From NCBI GenBank assembly GCA_900541665.1, contig UQKV01000004.1, forward strand, positions 22,816-86,815: a stretch of 64,000 bases of DNA, given 5' to 3'. The DNA comes from an uncultured Collinsella sp. Lineage in GTDB: Bacteria > Actinomycetota > Coriobacteriia > Coriobacteriales > Coriobacteriaceae. Both the position numbers and the translations under genes were made by a program. Each line of letters opens with the position of its first letter. Position 1 is the stretch's first letter. Under the pieces are notes generated by a model. It worked only from the letters and a program-made list of their open reading frames with translations. It was not told the DNA's origin and did not search any database. Of this stretch, positions 1 through 8,378 are shown one piece after another.

Positions 1-259
1 GCTCGTTGAATCCGGCCTCGGCCCAAATACCGTGACCGGGAACGACGTCGGGGACGCTCGTGTAGCGCATGGGATTGTCGGGCAACTCAACGGTCAGGTG
101 GCTCAGGACGCTCGTGTAGACACGCGGCTGCTCGTCGGGATGCACCACGCGCATGCGCTTGGGCTCAAACACCCCGTTGGACGAGTCCTCGTTGCGGGCG
201 ACCAGCGTCGACCCGTCGTAGCTCGCGTTCTTACCAACCAAAATCGTTGTGCACGGCAT
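1..259 (-). CDS. Peptidase family C69 dipeptidase (PepD-like), 3' end outside window
   Basis: Only the first 86 codons are present; the gene continues leftward out of the window. The protein starts [17 protein letters not shown] and then carries an ARNEDS block, the N-terminal signature of C69 dipeptidases. In that family a cysteine close to the start, here Cys3, becomes the catalytic N-terminal nucleophile. Such enzymes cleave dipeptides in the cytosol or at the cell surface. I chose the ATG at 259 because a GGAGG at 266-270 lies 6 bases upstream; an in-frame ATG at 265 would touch the ribosome site. A 228-bp inverted-repeat element begins about 100 bp upstream of the start. The family call is firm; substrate specificity cannot be read from this fragment. 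Confidence 0.85.
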   Translation of the reverse strand, partial: MPCTTILVGKNASYDGSTLVARNEDSSNGVFEPKRMRVVHPDEQPRVYTSVLSHLTVELPDNPMRYTSVPDVVPGHGIWAEAGFNE

Positions 260-359
260 GCGCATCCTCCTTGAGCGAAGAAATCAAACGGCAACAGTGT
301 ATCGCTTCGGCGCAAAAAGGGCGAAACCACGGCACCTCGGAACCCCCTCGGAACCCCTG

Positions 360-587
360 TGGTCAAAAAATGCCAAATATGAGTACTGTCACCAATTTAG
401 TAGCAGCAAATTTCCTTGTAATGAGTGCTGAAGATCACTATTTGTCCAAAAGCGAGACAGCGTTATTCCCCATAGGTTCAATAAAATGGGTTTCCTAACG
501 AGAATGAATATCGTTAGGAAACCCAAAAGACGTAAAACATATGTGACTATCATGGCAACAGTACTCATATTTGGCGCTTTTTGACCA
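360..587. repeat. Intergenic element with 30-bp inverted ends (28/30 match)
   Basis: The arms at 360-389 and 558-587 are inverted copies of each other, differing only at two adjacent bases. Each contains a TGGTCAAAAA block and a GAGTACTGT block. The element fills most of the 366-bp gap between the C69 start and the folD stop, and it encloses the folD terminator at 487-525. It resembles, in its arms and position, the two 233-bp elements at 43156 and 61666. No open reading frame of note lies inside. Confidence 0.7.
487..525 (-). terminator. Terminator of the fchA-folD operon
   Basis: A 15-bp perfect stem (487-501 with 511-525) and a 9-base loop is followed, reading leftward, by ATTTTATT. It lies about 100 bp past the folD stop, so it most likely ends the fchA-folD transcript. 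Confidence 0.75.
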
Positions 588-625
588 CGTGGTATATGGC
601 TAACCCCTCAAACAGCCCAAAACGC

Positions 626-1480
626 CTATTTCGATGCGCGCTCCGCCGCCTCAATCACGTGTTTGGCGAGAATTGCGGTGGTCACAGCCCCCACGCCGCC
701 CGGCACGGGTGTGATGGCGCCAACGATCGGTTCCGCAGCATCAAAATCCACGTCGCCGACCAGTTTTCCGGCAGCCTCGTCCCAATTAATGCCAACATCG
801 ATGATCGTCTGGCCCTCGCGAACCGCATCCGCGCCAATCGTGCGCGCGCGTCCAACCGCGGCAACAACAATGTCGGCAGAACAGCACTCGGCAGCTAGGT
901 CACGCGTATGCGTATGGCACGTCGTCACCGTGGCATTGCGAGCCGTAAGCATGGCGGCAACGGGACGGCCAATTACCAGCGAGCGACCAACAACGGCAAC
1001 TTTAGCTCCATCCAGTTCAACGCCGTAATGGTCCAGCAACGCCAACACGGCTTCTGCCGTGCAGGGAGCAAAGCCCTCGCCTCGCCCCGAAAGCGTGGTG
1101 AGCAGCGAGGCCGGCGTCATGGAGTCGACGTCCTTGGCGGGATCGAGTGCCGCGGCAACTGTATCCTCATCAAGCCCAGCGGGCAACGGACGAAACATCA
1201 GACAGCCATGGACAGCCGAATCGGTATTGATGTCCTCGATGGCCGTCAACAGCTCGTCCTGCGAAACATCGGCGGGAAGCAAAATGCGACGAACCTCAAT
1301 CCCCACTTTTTCACAGCGCTTGAGCGCACCGCGCTCGTAGGATAGGTCGTCCTCGCGCTCGCCCACGCGAACGATGGCGAGCGTCGGCACAACGCCGCGC
1401 TCGCGCAAAGCCACGCAGCGGGCAGCGAGCTCCTCGGTCAAAGCACGGGCAACGGGAGCACCCTTCAGCAGCTCTGCCAT
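626..1480 (-). CDS. folD: Methylenetetrahydrofolate dehydrogenase FolD, probably monofunctional
   Basis: This 284-residue protein oxidises methylene-THF to methenyl-THF with NAD(P). Bifunctional homologues also hydrolyse methenyl-THF to formyl-THF. The C-terminal Rossmann half is clear: VVGRSLVIGRPVAAML near residues 163-178, then DVGINWDE and the PVPGGVGAVTTAIL block near 258-271. In bifunctional enzymes the active-site motif is Tyr-x-x-x-Lys. Here it reads SYERGALKRCEKVGI, with Ala at the Lys position and the next Lys two residues later. That lysine is needed for cyclohydrolase activity in the human enzyme, so the cyclohydrolase step may be lost. The ATG at 1480 lies 2 bases after the stop of fchA, which encodes a separate cyclohydrolase, so the pair would complement each other. 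The call as FolD is secure; loss of one activity is inference. Confidence 0.95.
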   Translation of the reverse strand: MAELLKGAPVARALTEELAARCVALRERGVVPTLAIVRVGEREDDLSYERGALKRCEKVGIEVRRILLPADVSQDELLTAIEDINTDSAVHGCLMFRPLPAGLDEDTVAAALDPAKDVDSMTPASLLTTLSGRGEGFAPCTAEAVLALLDHYGVELDGAKVAVVGRSLVIGRPVAAMLTARNATVTTCHTHTRDLAAECCSADIVVAAVGRARTIGADAVREGQTIIDVGINWDEAAGKLVGDVDFDAAEPIVGAITPVPGGVGAVTTAILAKHVIEAAERASK

Positions 1481-1482
1481 GG

Positions 1483-2115
1483 CTATCCCCTCTTCCTTGC
1501 GGCGTCAGCGGCGCGGCGTGCCAGCGCATCGGCGCGCGGCAACCATGTGTCGAGCAGCTCATCACACGCCGTCTCGAGCTCCTCGGCACGAACGCGATCT
1601 TTCATAGACGTGGTGTTCGCAAAGAGCGTCAAGCTCGCGCCCTGCATGGCGGCGCGGCAGAACACGGCACCGCACGCCACGTCGGACAGCAACTGGCGCG
1701 AACCCTTGTCGGCCATGTCCTCGAGCAGCGCCAGCGCGCGCCCGCAGGCATCCATGATCCGATACGGTGGCATGGCCGCCACATGCAACGCGTCCTGGAT
1801 CGCCGCAGGTCGAGCCGGGTCCTCGCGCGGAATACCATACGCCGCGGACACCTGTCCGTAGGCACGAACGTCCTCGGCGACCAGGCCCACAAGTTCCTGT
1901 GCCAACTCGTCTGCCTGAGCAAATGCGCGTGTCAGATCGTCTGCGCGATCGGCAAGCGCGGGATTGGTCGCCCCGTAGCGCGCGACCATCCCGCAAAGCG
2001 AGGCTCCCAGCGCGCCCACAAAGGCGCTCGCGCTACCGCCGCCGGGAACCGGCTCACGCGCGGCAAGCGCCTGGGCAAACTCGCGACAGGTTTTATCCAT
2101 CATCTCTTGGCTCAT
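1483..2115 (-). CDS. fchA: Cyclodeaminase/cyclohydrolase family protein, methenyl-THF cyclohydrolase FchA
   Basis: The 210-residue protein carries the family signature PVPGGGSASAFVGALGASL near residues 21-39 and is otherwise helical, like the C-terminal domain of formiminotransferase-cyclodeaminase. The predicted role is hydrolysis of methenyl-THF to 10-formyl-THF (FchA), although formimino-THF cyclodeaminase activity cannot be excluded from sequence. It is directly followed by folD with a 2-base gap, which supports a joint role in one-carbon metabolism together with Fhs at 14438. The ATG at 2115 has GAAGG about 9 bases upstream; a GTG two codons earlier is possible. No histidine-utilisation gene is adjacent, which favours cyclohydrolase over deaminase. 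Confidence 0.85.
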   Translation of the reverse strand: MSQEMMDKTCREFAQALAAREPVPGGGSASAFVGALGASLCGMVARYGATNPALADRADDLTRAFAQADELAQELVGLVAEDVRAYGQVSAAYGIPREDPARPAAIQDALHVAAMPPYRIMDACGRALALLEDMADKGSRQLLSDVACGAVFCRAAMQGASLTLFANTTSMKDRVRAEELETACDELLDTWLPRADALARRAADAARKRG

Positions 2116-2492
2116 ACGCACGCACCTTCAAGTCATTTAGATCGGTCGGGCGGCAACCGCCGGCCAACCGCATCGATCAAGTAATGGTGCTAAGTCTAGC
2201 CCATAAGCACATGAGCGTCAGCGCATCCGGCCATCGCGGATTTCTATGACACACGATAGGCGTCGGCACCGCAAACATGGGACACATGGCCCACCTTTCG
2301 AGACTCCCGAGCAGCACAAGCTGGGGCATATCTATAAGTAAGGAACCCGTTGGGGAACGGCCGCGCAACGGCCACAAGCGATGAACGGAGGCATAAGTCG
2401 CACAGTACACAGAGACATCCGCCGCCAGCGCAATCAGTACCCCAACAGCATGCGGCGCCGTGATGTCATCAGCAGACAAGGAGGACGCCACC
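2116..2492. other. Divergent intergenic region between fchA and the first lipoprotein
   Basis: The region should hold the promoters of both divergent genes. The one clear signal is a 19-bp block, ATGGGACACATGGCCCACC, at 2277-2295, which recurs exactly upstream of the second lipoprotein at 3243-3261. A TATAAG at 2333-2338 could be a -10 box for the lipoprotein. No gene was seen. Confidence 0.5.
2277..2295 (+). promoter_or_regulatory. 19-bp upstream motif, first copy
   Basis: The block is identical to 3243-3261, which lies ahead of the paralogous lipoprotein. It contains an imperfect dyad, TGGG then CCCA. It may be a shared operator, or a remnant of the tandem duplication that made the two genes. 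Confidence 0.45.
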
Positions 2493-3092
2493 ATGATGAA
2501 AAAGACCCTATCAATCCTTTCCCTTTGCATCGCCCTCTTTGCCGCGCTCGCCCTTGTGGGCTGCGGCGGGAGCGCATCGGGCGGCGGCAGCGCCCCCAAG
2601 AGCGAGAACAAGGAAAAGGCCCCCGTCGCCAAGAAGACCGACTACATCTGGTTTAAGGTCGAGATGCCCGAGGGCGTCGGCGTAAGCGACTCTGCCGGCA
2701 AGAATGCCGACAGGGTCCAGCTCACCTTCCCCCAAGACGAGAACGCCTCGGCCGATCGCTTTATCCCCGTTTGGAAAAAAGCGCTGACGGCCGAGGAATC
2801 CCACGCCGACCAGGCGGAAAAGAAGGGGGATACGTTCCAGTGGAAGGATGGCGGGTCCGTCGAGTATAACGGCAGGACGTGGCTCGTCGGAACATACGAG
2901 GACAACAGCGGCATCTCAACCATGCTTTTTACCGATGTTGAGCCGGGAAGCGTCTACGTCCTCATCTCGAACTTCGACCAGCACAAGAAAGAAGCCGAGG
3001 CACTCCTCAACTCCATCGAGTTCCCCGATGACATGGAAGAGGCAGTTTCCGAGGCACGCGAAGTCGAGATTTCGAGCATCGAGATCAAGTAA
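2493..3092 (+). CDS. Putative lipoprotein, paralogue of the next gene
   Basis: This 199-residue protein has a type II signal peptide: MMKK, a hydrophobic core, and a lipobox LVGC with Cys near residue 24. A Gly/Ser-rich linker follows. The mature domain begins near TDYIWFKVEMPEGV and shares its layout with the next gene: an IWFKVE-PEGV strand, DRFIPV, YNGRTW, a FTDVEPGSVYV strand and a closing SIEIK. It is therefore an extracytoplasmic membrane-anchored domain of unknown function. The start at 2493 has AAGGAGG at 2478-2484, 8 bases upstream; a longer in-frame start lacks this site. A strong terminator follows at 3162, so it is probably transcribed alone. I do not recognise the family. Confidence 0.85.
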   Translation: MMKKTLSILSLCIALFAALALVGCGGSASGGGSAPKSENKEKAPVAKKTDYIWFKVEMPEGVGVSDSAGKNADRVQLTFPQDENASADRFIPVWKKALTAEESHADQAEKKGDTFQWKDGGSVEYNGRTWLVGTYEDNSGISTMLFTDVEPGSVYVLISNFDQHKKEAEALLNSIEFPDDMEEAVSEAREVEISSIEIK

Positions 3093-3161
3093 CGGGACAC
3101 CCGCACGTGCCTACGCGCACCCGCGCACATGCGCTCCATTAAAACAACGGGCGCCCAACCC

Positions 3162-3196
3162 GGGAAGGGCCGACAGCATCGGCCCTTCCCTCTTTT
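3162..3196 (+). terminator. Terminator after first lipoprotein
   Basis: The stem is a 12-bp perfect GC-rich pair (3162-3173 with 3179-3190), with a 5-base loop and a TCTTTT tail. Confidence 0.9.
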
Positions 3197-3242
3197 GTGC
3201 CCTCGCATATTGCCACTTGTCGGCGCAAATCCTGCCCCCAGA

Positions 3243-3261
3243 ATGGGACACATGGCCCACC
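3243..3261 (+). promoter_or_regulatory. 19-bp upstream motif, second copy
   Basis: Identical to 2277-2295. Here it is followed 38 bases from its start by TACAGT (3281-3286), a plausible -10 box, about 50 bp before the lipoprotein start. Confidence 0.45.
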
Positions 3262-3333
3262 CGAACGAGCCGCTCGCGCGTACAGTAAAGGCAGTTAATC
3301 CATGGGCGGTTACAGATCGAGGAGGACACGACC

Positions 3334-3927
3334 ATGAAAAAGAAGGCCTTTGCGATTCTCACCCTCTGCATCAGTCTCTTTGCCGCGGTTGCCCTGGTGG
3401 GCTGTGGCGGAAGCGGCGGCGCTACCGGCAGTGGCGGTGGCGGCGGCGCAGAAAAGCCAGCCGTGGATATGAGGACCGACTTCATTTGGTTTAAGGTCGA
3501 GGTCCCCGAGGGCGTCGAGATCACCGACGTCGCAGGCGACACTGCCGACAGGGCCCAGTTTAAGTTCACCGAGAGCGAGCACGCCAGCGATCGCTTCATC
3601 CCCGTCTTCGACTCTGACAAGAACGCCGACGAGCTGTTCGACTACGAGGCAAAGTGGAATGCCAGCTTTGAGTGGACCGAGAATGACCCCGTCAAGTACA
3701 ACGGCAAGACCTGGCGCAACGCTTCCTACACGCACTCGGGCGGCGTGACGACCGAGTACTTCACCGACGTTGACGGCGGCAGCGTGTACGTGCGCATCGA
3801 CAACGTCGAGGAACACAAGGATGCCGTCGAGACCATGATGAAGTCCCTGGAATTTGCCGACGACATTGCCGAGGCCAAGACCGAGGCCATGGACGTCATG
3901 CTCGATGATATCGAGATCAAGCGCTAA
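3334..3927 (+). CDS. Putative lipoprotein, paralogue of the previous gene
   Basis: The 197-residue protein has the signal peptide MKKKAFAILTLCISLF, a lipobox LVGC and a Gly-rich linker. Its mature domain matches the preceding lipoprotein in order: DFIWFKVEVPEGVEI, DRFIPVFDS, YNGKTWRNA, FTDVDGGSVYVRI and a closing DDIEIKR. The pair arose by tandem duplication, and both copies keep intact signals, so both are likely to be functional. The ATG at 3334 has a GGAGG about 8 bases upstream. A terminator at 4001 separates it from the surface phospholipase gene. The function is unknown. Confidence 0.85.
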   Translation: MKKKAFAILTLCISLFAAVALVGCGGSGGATGSGGGGGAEKPAVDMRTDFIWFKVEVPEGVEITDVAGDTADRAQFKFTESEHASDRFIPVFDSDKNADELFDYEAKWNASFEWTENDPVKYNGKTWRNASYTHSGGVTTEYFTDVDGGSVYVRIDNVEEHKDAVETMMKSLEFADDIAEAKTEAMDVMLDDIEIKR

Positions 3928-4232
3928 ACGACTGGCGAGCGCAACGGGAAACACGGTCGCAGTGCAAACAAGCGACGGTACCCCAGCGCTTCGTACCCAG
4001 GGAGGGCCGGTAAACCGACCCTCCTTTTCTTATGCCTGTAGCCGACGAACGCGAGGATGCCGGACGCCGGAACCGCCCCAAATGTGGCAACAGTACGAAA
4101 ACGACAAACACCCCAACACGTCCGCCCACCGATTTATTGCGCCGCGCAGACAATTAAACCAGCATCTTTAAACATCTGGGCAGTATAGTGACCAAAACTA
4201 TCGCATAACCGCACTCTGCGAATGGAGAAGTT
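3928..4232 (+). other. Intergenic region before the surface phospholipase
   Basis: It holds the lipoprotein terminator (4001-4031), then about 200 bp ending in a possible -10 box TATAGT at 4184-4189 for the next gene. No convincing -35 box and no gene were seen. Confidence 0.5.
4001..4031 (+). terminator. Terminator after second lipoprotein
   Basis: A 10-bp stem with one mismatch (GGAGGGCCGG with CCGACCCTCC), a 4-base loop and a TTTTCTT tail. Confidence 0.8.
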
Positions 4233-6734
4233 ATGACCGAACACCATGCCATCAGCCGCCGAGCGTTTACGCTGGGCCTAGGGCTTGCGGCGTTGTCACC
4301 ACTTGCAAGCCTGCCCGAAACCGCAGCGCCGGGCATTCCCCTGCGAGCGGCATTTGCAGACAACACACCCGCACCGTCGGACAGCCTCGACAATTTCGTC
4401 ATTCGCCTTCGCCCCGCGGGCTATTTTCGCACCGCGAGCGTCAACCAAGACGGCAACGTTCGCGGCAACGTCTGCCACCTGTTTAACGACGGCACGTCCA
4501 GCAAGCTCATCCTTGAGAACGTAACGACCAAGAATGACGATACAAACTGGTATGCTATCCGCACCTTGCTCAATTTCGAAGAGCATAAAAAGACGGGCTA
4601 CAGCATTTGGTCGGTCGACGACGACTCTGACAAAGATGGAAAGGTCATCCACGTATGGGGCGGCGAGTATGACAACAAGCCCAGCCGCGCTTTTGCGTTC
4701 GAGCGTCAATCAAACGGAACCTATATCATCCGAGACCGCACGGTCGAGAAAGAAACCGAGAAAAAAGACATTAAGTACCTGGCAATAGAATCGAACGGCG
4801 AAGACCAGGACAACAATAAGATCTGCCATAAGAGTAAGAGCATTCCGTGGGAGCTCGAACTTATCGGTTACGACATGAAAAAGAACGATGCCACGGTTAG
4901 CAGCCTCGACTGGATCACGTATAGCAGCTACGTCGACGGACCATGTTGGATGAAATACGTCGACGACAACAAGTTCCTCGACGAGCTGAGCATCCCGGGT
5001 ACGCACGATTCGGGCACCTGCAGCGTGGACAACGACACTGAGCCCCAATCCTCGCAAGTAAAATGCCAGCAGGATTACATTCCCACGCAGCTGCTCGAAG
5101 GCATTCGCTATTTTGATATCCGTCTCGGAAAGGGCGACAACCCTGGCATCGACCATGGGATGTACTACCTGCTCAAAAAAGACGCGTACTTTTTGCATCT
5201 TTCCGATGTCATAGGCTACTTCAAAACGTTTTTGAACGAAAACCCGACAGAAGCGCTCATCATGCTTGTATCACGAGGCAACGACGAGGCTACCGACGAA
5301 AGTGTTACGACTGCTTTCGCCAAGGTTTTGGACGACAACCCCAAACTGTTCTATACGTCGAGCCGAATCCCCACGCTACACGAGGTGCGCGGAAAGATCG
5401 TTCTGCTGCGTCGATTTAGGCTCGCCGGCAACAGTGTAAGCGGCCACACGTGGGGCCTCGACCTTACCGAATGGGATGACAAGATCAAGGCTCGCTCCGA
5501 CAGCGCCACTATGTGTCTCGTCCAAGACGCGCGGGGCTTTGAAGCCGCGGGGGAAACAGGCGACAAAGAGCCCTATTGCACCAAGGTATACGCCCAGGAC
5601 AAGTACAAACTCACGGGAACCGACAAGCTCAGCTGGGTCGATAATGCGCTGAAGGAAACGTCCGGGCGCACGCGCAACGAGGTAGATGTCGAGGACGATA
5701 ACGGGGCCAAGGAGAAAGTCCTGGAGCGTTGCTGGTCTATCAACTACACCAGCTGCACGGGCTTGTCGCACGGAGGCAATCCTTTTACCTCGGCACGAGT
5801 AGTCAACGAGCATCTGTATAAGAGCCCGTACATCAATCCCAGCGGCCTCGAGGATACAAAGTCAGATTACCTCAAGCACATTGGCATCATCGCATCCGAC
5901 TTTGTTGATGCGGCGCTGGCCCGGAGCATCTACCAGCGCAATTACGATACGGAGCACAAGCAGACGGCTTCGTACTATCTCCCGTACTATCTCCCGGCCC
6001 GCATGCGCATGACGTACGGCGACTCGCTGAGCGATGCCTCATTCCAGGATGGCAAGACCGTTGGCGAGGGCCGTTTCCGCCTCGTTAACAGCAGCAACGT
6101 ACTCAACGTGGCCGCTTCTGGCAGCGCGTTTGCCATCGAATACGTGGATGTCGACGCCCTGGGCAACGAGACCGCTACAGGGCTGCAGGGCTCCGTACCC
6201 ATCGATATCGACCCACGCGCGCTGACGCCCCATTTTGAGGGACTCGAAGGCCTTAAGGCCGGCGAAGACGCGCGCGCCAAGATTGCGGCATCACTCGAGG
6301 GCAAGCTCGAAACCGATGCCTGCACAGCCCAGCTCGAGTTTGTGCACGACGCGGACGGCGCTCCGGGCACGGCAATGGCCGAGGGAGAAACATTTGCCGC
6401 AGGAACGTACTGGGTGCGCGTGAACGGTCTCTTGGGCGACGCGGCGCAGAACTACACGCTCGCCAGCGACGGAGCCGCAAGCTTTACCGTAGCGGCCTCG
6501 AACAGTGCAGGCGGCGCCGGCACCGGCACCGACGGTGGCACGGGTTCCAACGCAGACGGCGCCGACAAGAACGGCGGCGGCAACAAGAGCAAGGGCTCGA
6601 CCGGAAAACTCGCCGACACGGGCGACGGCTCTGGCATCGCCGCCGGGCTCGCCGCTGCCGCCGTGGCGACAACGGTCGCAGGTGCAGCAATGCTTGCCAG
6701 TGACCGCGAAGACAGCGAAGGCGCTAGCGAATAG
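4233..6734 (+). CDS. Sortase-anchored PI-PLC X-domain surface protein with lectin-like N-terminus
   Basis: This 833-residue protein appears to be exported and wall-anchored. It begins with a twin-arginine-like signal (SRRAFTLGLGLAAL). Residues of about 45-230 form a repetitive beta region (VIRLRPAGYFRTAS, IWSVDDDSDKDGK, YLAIESNGEDQDN) that resembles a ricin-type beta-trefoil. Residues of about 245-600 hold a phosphatidylinositol phospholipase C X-type domain: SIPGTHDSGT with the catalytic His, then IRYFDIRLGKG, and a second His-bearing stretch IDHGMYYLL. A beta domain follows, then a Gly/Asn linker, LADTG (an LAxTG signal of the type used by class E sortases), and a hydrophobic segment. The tail after the membrane segment, ASDREDSEGASE, is mostly acidic, whereas sorting signals usually end in basic residues. 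GGAG lies 5 bases before the ATG. Cleavage of inositol lipids or glycolipids is the family role; the true substrate is unknown. Confidence 0.85.
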   Translation: MTEHHAISRRAFTLGLGLAALSPLASLPETAAPGIPLRAAFADNTPAPSDSLDNFVIRLRPAGYFRTASVNQDGNVRGNVCHLFNDGTSSKLILENVTTKNDDTNWYAIRTLLNFEEHKKTGYSIWSVDDDSDKDGKVIHVWGGEYDNKPSRAFAFERQSNGTYIIRDRTVEKETEKKDIKYLAIESNGEDQDNNKICHKSKSIPWELELIGYDMKKNDATVSSLDWITYSSYVDGPCWMKYVDDNKFLDELSIPGTHDSGTCSVDNDTEPQSSQVKCQQDYIPTQLLEGIRYFDIRLGKGDNPGIDHGMYYLLKKDAYFLHLSDVIGYFKTFLNENPTEALIMLVSRGNDEATDESVTTAFAKVLDDNPKLFYTSSRIPTLHEVRGKIVLLRRFRLAGNSVSGHTWGLDLTEWDDKIKARSDSATMCLVQDARGFEAAGETGDKEPYCTKVYAQDKYKLTGTDKLSWVDNALKETSGRTRNEVDVEDDNGAKEKVLERCWSINYTSCTGLSHGGNPFTSARVVNEHLYKSPYINPSGLEDTKSDYLKHIGIIASDFVDAALARSIYQRNYDTEHKQTASYYLPYYLPARMRMTYGDSLSDASFQDGKTVGEGRFRLVNSSNVLNVAASGSAFAIEYVDVDALGNETATGLQGSVPIDIDPRALTPHFEGLEGLKAGEDARAKIAASLEGKLETDACTAQLEFVHDADGAPGTAMAEGETFAAGTYWVRVNGLLGDAAQNYTLASDGAASFTVAASNSAGGAGTGTDGGTGSNADGADKNGGGNKSKGSTGKLADTGDGSGIAAGLAAAAVATTVAGAAMLASDREDSEGASE

Positions 6735-6763
6735 GCAAGCCGGCCTTTTAGGCACATCGACTC

Positions 6764-6803
6764 AATCGGAGGCGCAGGACACCGTTCTGTGCCCCCGATT
6801 TTT
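6764..6803 (+). terminator. Terminator after the surface phospholipase
   Basis: A 10-bp stem with one mismatch (AATCGGAGGC with GCCCCCGATT) is followed by TTT. It lies between two convergent genes. Confidence 0.65.
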
Positions 6804-6828
6804 ACCTTGGCCCGAACGCCGCTATCGA

Positions 6829-7098
6829 CTACATCACCATGTTCAGCGCGTTAACAAACTCCTGGGCCTTCGCACGGCTGCTCAGACTAAAGACACAGGC
6901 AGTCAACAGCCTGTTGCGCAGAAAAACGTCGCGGCCTTTGATTCTATTGACGCCCGTAATGTCCTTAAGGTAGACAATCTCGGTGTGCCTGCCGCCAAAA
7001 GTGCCCTTCTTGAGCACCTCGATACGATTGGGGTAGATCTTAACGTCTTTAAAGCTACCCGAACCTTTGTCCTGGAATAGCAGCGTGTTGTTGTCCAT
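6829..7098 (-). CDS. Small PH-like domain protein, function unknown
   Basis: This 89-residue protein begins MDNNTLLFQDKGSGSFKD. It consists of alternating beta strands (VKIYPNRIEVLKKG, TEIVYLKDITGVNRI, ACVFSLSS) and ends with a helix, AKAQEFVNALNMV. That pattern matches the short bacterial PH-like (DUF4429-type) fold that appears in stress or membrane-associated proteins. There is no signal peptide or membrane segment. The ATG at 7098 with GGAG 8 bases upstream is preferred over a GTG start at 7143. It is convergent with the phospholipase and does not share an operon with either neighbour. Confidence 0.7.
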   Translation of the reverse strand: MDNNTLLFQDKGSGSFKDVKIYPNRIEVLKKGTFGGRHTEIVYLKDITGVNRIKGRDVFLRNRLLTACVFSLSSRAKAQEFVNALNMVM

Positions 7099-7265
7099 AC
7101 GCGTCACTCCCGTGGGGTTCGCTAAAACTGTCTCTATGGTCACATTTTAGTCACCGCAAGGCCCCATGCGATGATGTCAGACAGCACAGCAATTCGTGTC
7201 CGCGCGAGGCTTTAAACTAAATGCGATAAAGACGCATTCCACAAAAGGAAAGTGGGGCGACAGTG

Positions 7266-8315
7266 ATGGGCGAACTGGTAAACCGTGGAGAATCGGCAAT
7301 CGTGCCCGAAGGTTTTTACAAGCAGGTCTCCTCGATTCTCAACGCCGCTCGCGACAAGGCCTATACCGCCGTTAACTTTGCGATGGTTGAGGCATATTGG
7401 GAGATCGGCAAGAGTATTGTTGATGAACAGGGCGGAGAGGGGCGCGCAGCATATGGAGAGGCATTGATTGCAGGCCTCTCCAGAAGGCTTACCGCGGATT
7501 TCGGAAGAGGCTTTGGCATCGCAAACCTTCGCAATATGCGTCAGTTCTTTCTTGCGTTTCCAATTCGCGACGCACTGCGTAGCGAATTGAGCTGGACTCA
7601 TTACCGCAGGTTGATGCGCATTCCCGACCCTGATGCTCGCGCCTGGTACATGAACGAATGCGCCGATTCTCGTTGGAGCACGCGCCAGCTCGAGCGCCAG
7701 ATCAACACCATGTTCCGCGAGCGCCTGCTTGCCAGCAAGGACAAGGAGGCCGTCACCCAGGAAATCCAAAAGAGCGCCCCGGCTCGTCGCCCCGAGGATA
7801 TCATCCGCGACCCATACGTACTTGAGTTTTTAGGTTTCTCGGACGATACTGCGTTCCGCGAGAGCGATCTAGAGCAGGCGCTCATCACGCATCTTCAGAA
7901 GTTCCTGCTGGAGCTTGGCCGTGGTTTCGCTTTCGAGGCGCGCCAAAAGCGCATCACCTTTGATGGGCGCCATTTCTATATTGACCTTGTGTTTTACAAC
8001 TATCTGATGCGCTGCTTCGTGCTCATCGACCTTAAGACCGATGACCTTACGCATCAGGACCTGGGCCAGATGCAAATGTATGTGAACTACTACACGCGCG
8101 AGCTCATGAACGAAGGCGACAATCCGCCTATAGGCATCGTGCTCTGCGCGGACAAAAGCGACTCGATTGTCGAGTACACGCTGCCCGAAGACAACGACCA
8201 AGTGTTTGCCGCCAAATACTTGCCGTATCTTCCAAGCAAGGAAGAGCTGGCGCGCGAGCTGAGTGCCGAGTACCGCGCCATCAACGAAGCGACTAATGGC
8301 GAAGCGCAAGGGTAG
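7266..8315 (+). CDS. YhcG-family PD-(D/E)XK nuclease (DUF1016)
   Basis: The 349-residue protein has the two-part YhcG layout. The N-terminal helical DUF1016 domain includes AYWEIGKSIVDEQ, FGRGFGIANLRNMRQFF and LSWTHYRRLMRI. The C-terminal nuclease-like domain includes LLELGRGFAFEARQKRITF, HFYIDLVFYNYLMRCFVLIDLKT (the D...D-x-K core) and YVNYYTRE. Family members are PD-(D/E)XK superfamily proteins often found in accessory or mobile DNA; some sit in defence or restriction loci, but a specific role is not established. No restriction or methylase gene is adjacent. The ATG at 7266 follows GGGG 8 bases upstream; a GTG one codon earlier is possible. An ADP-ribosylglycohydrolase gene follows after about 60 bp. 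Confidence 0.9.
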   Translation: MGELVNRGESAIVPEGFYKQVSSILNAARDKAYTAVNFAMVEAYWEIGKSIVDEQGGEGRAAYGEALIAGLSRRLTADFGRGFGIANLRNMRQFFLAFPIRDALRSELSWTHYRRLMRIPDPDARAWYMNECADSRWSTRQLERQINTMFRERLLASKDKEAVTQEIQKSAPARRPEDIIRDPYVLEFLGFSDDTAFRESDLEQALITHLQKFLLELGRGFAFEARQKRITFDGRHFYIDLVFYNYLMRCFVLIDLKTDDLTHQDLGQMQMYVNYYTRELMNEGDNPPIGIVLCADKSDSIVEYTLPEDNDQVFAAKYLPYLPSKEELARELSAEYRAINEATNGEAQG

Positions 8316-8378
8316 CAGCACGTTGCGACCGATACCCCCGACGGCGCTTCATATCCCCCGACATAAGAGGAGCGCTCC

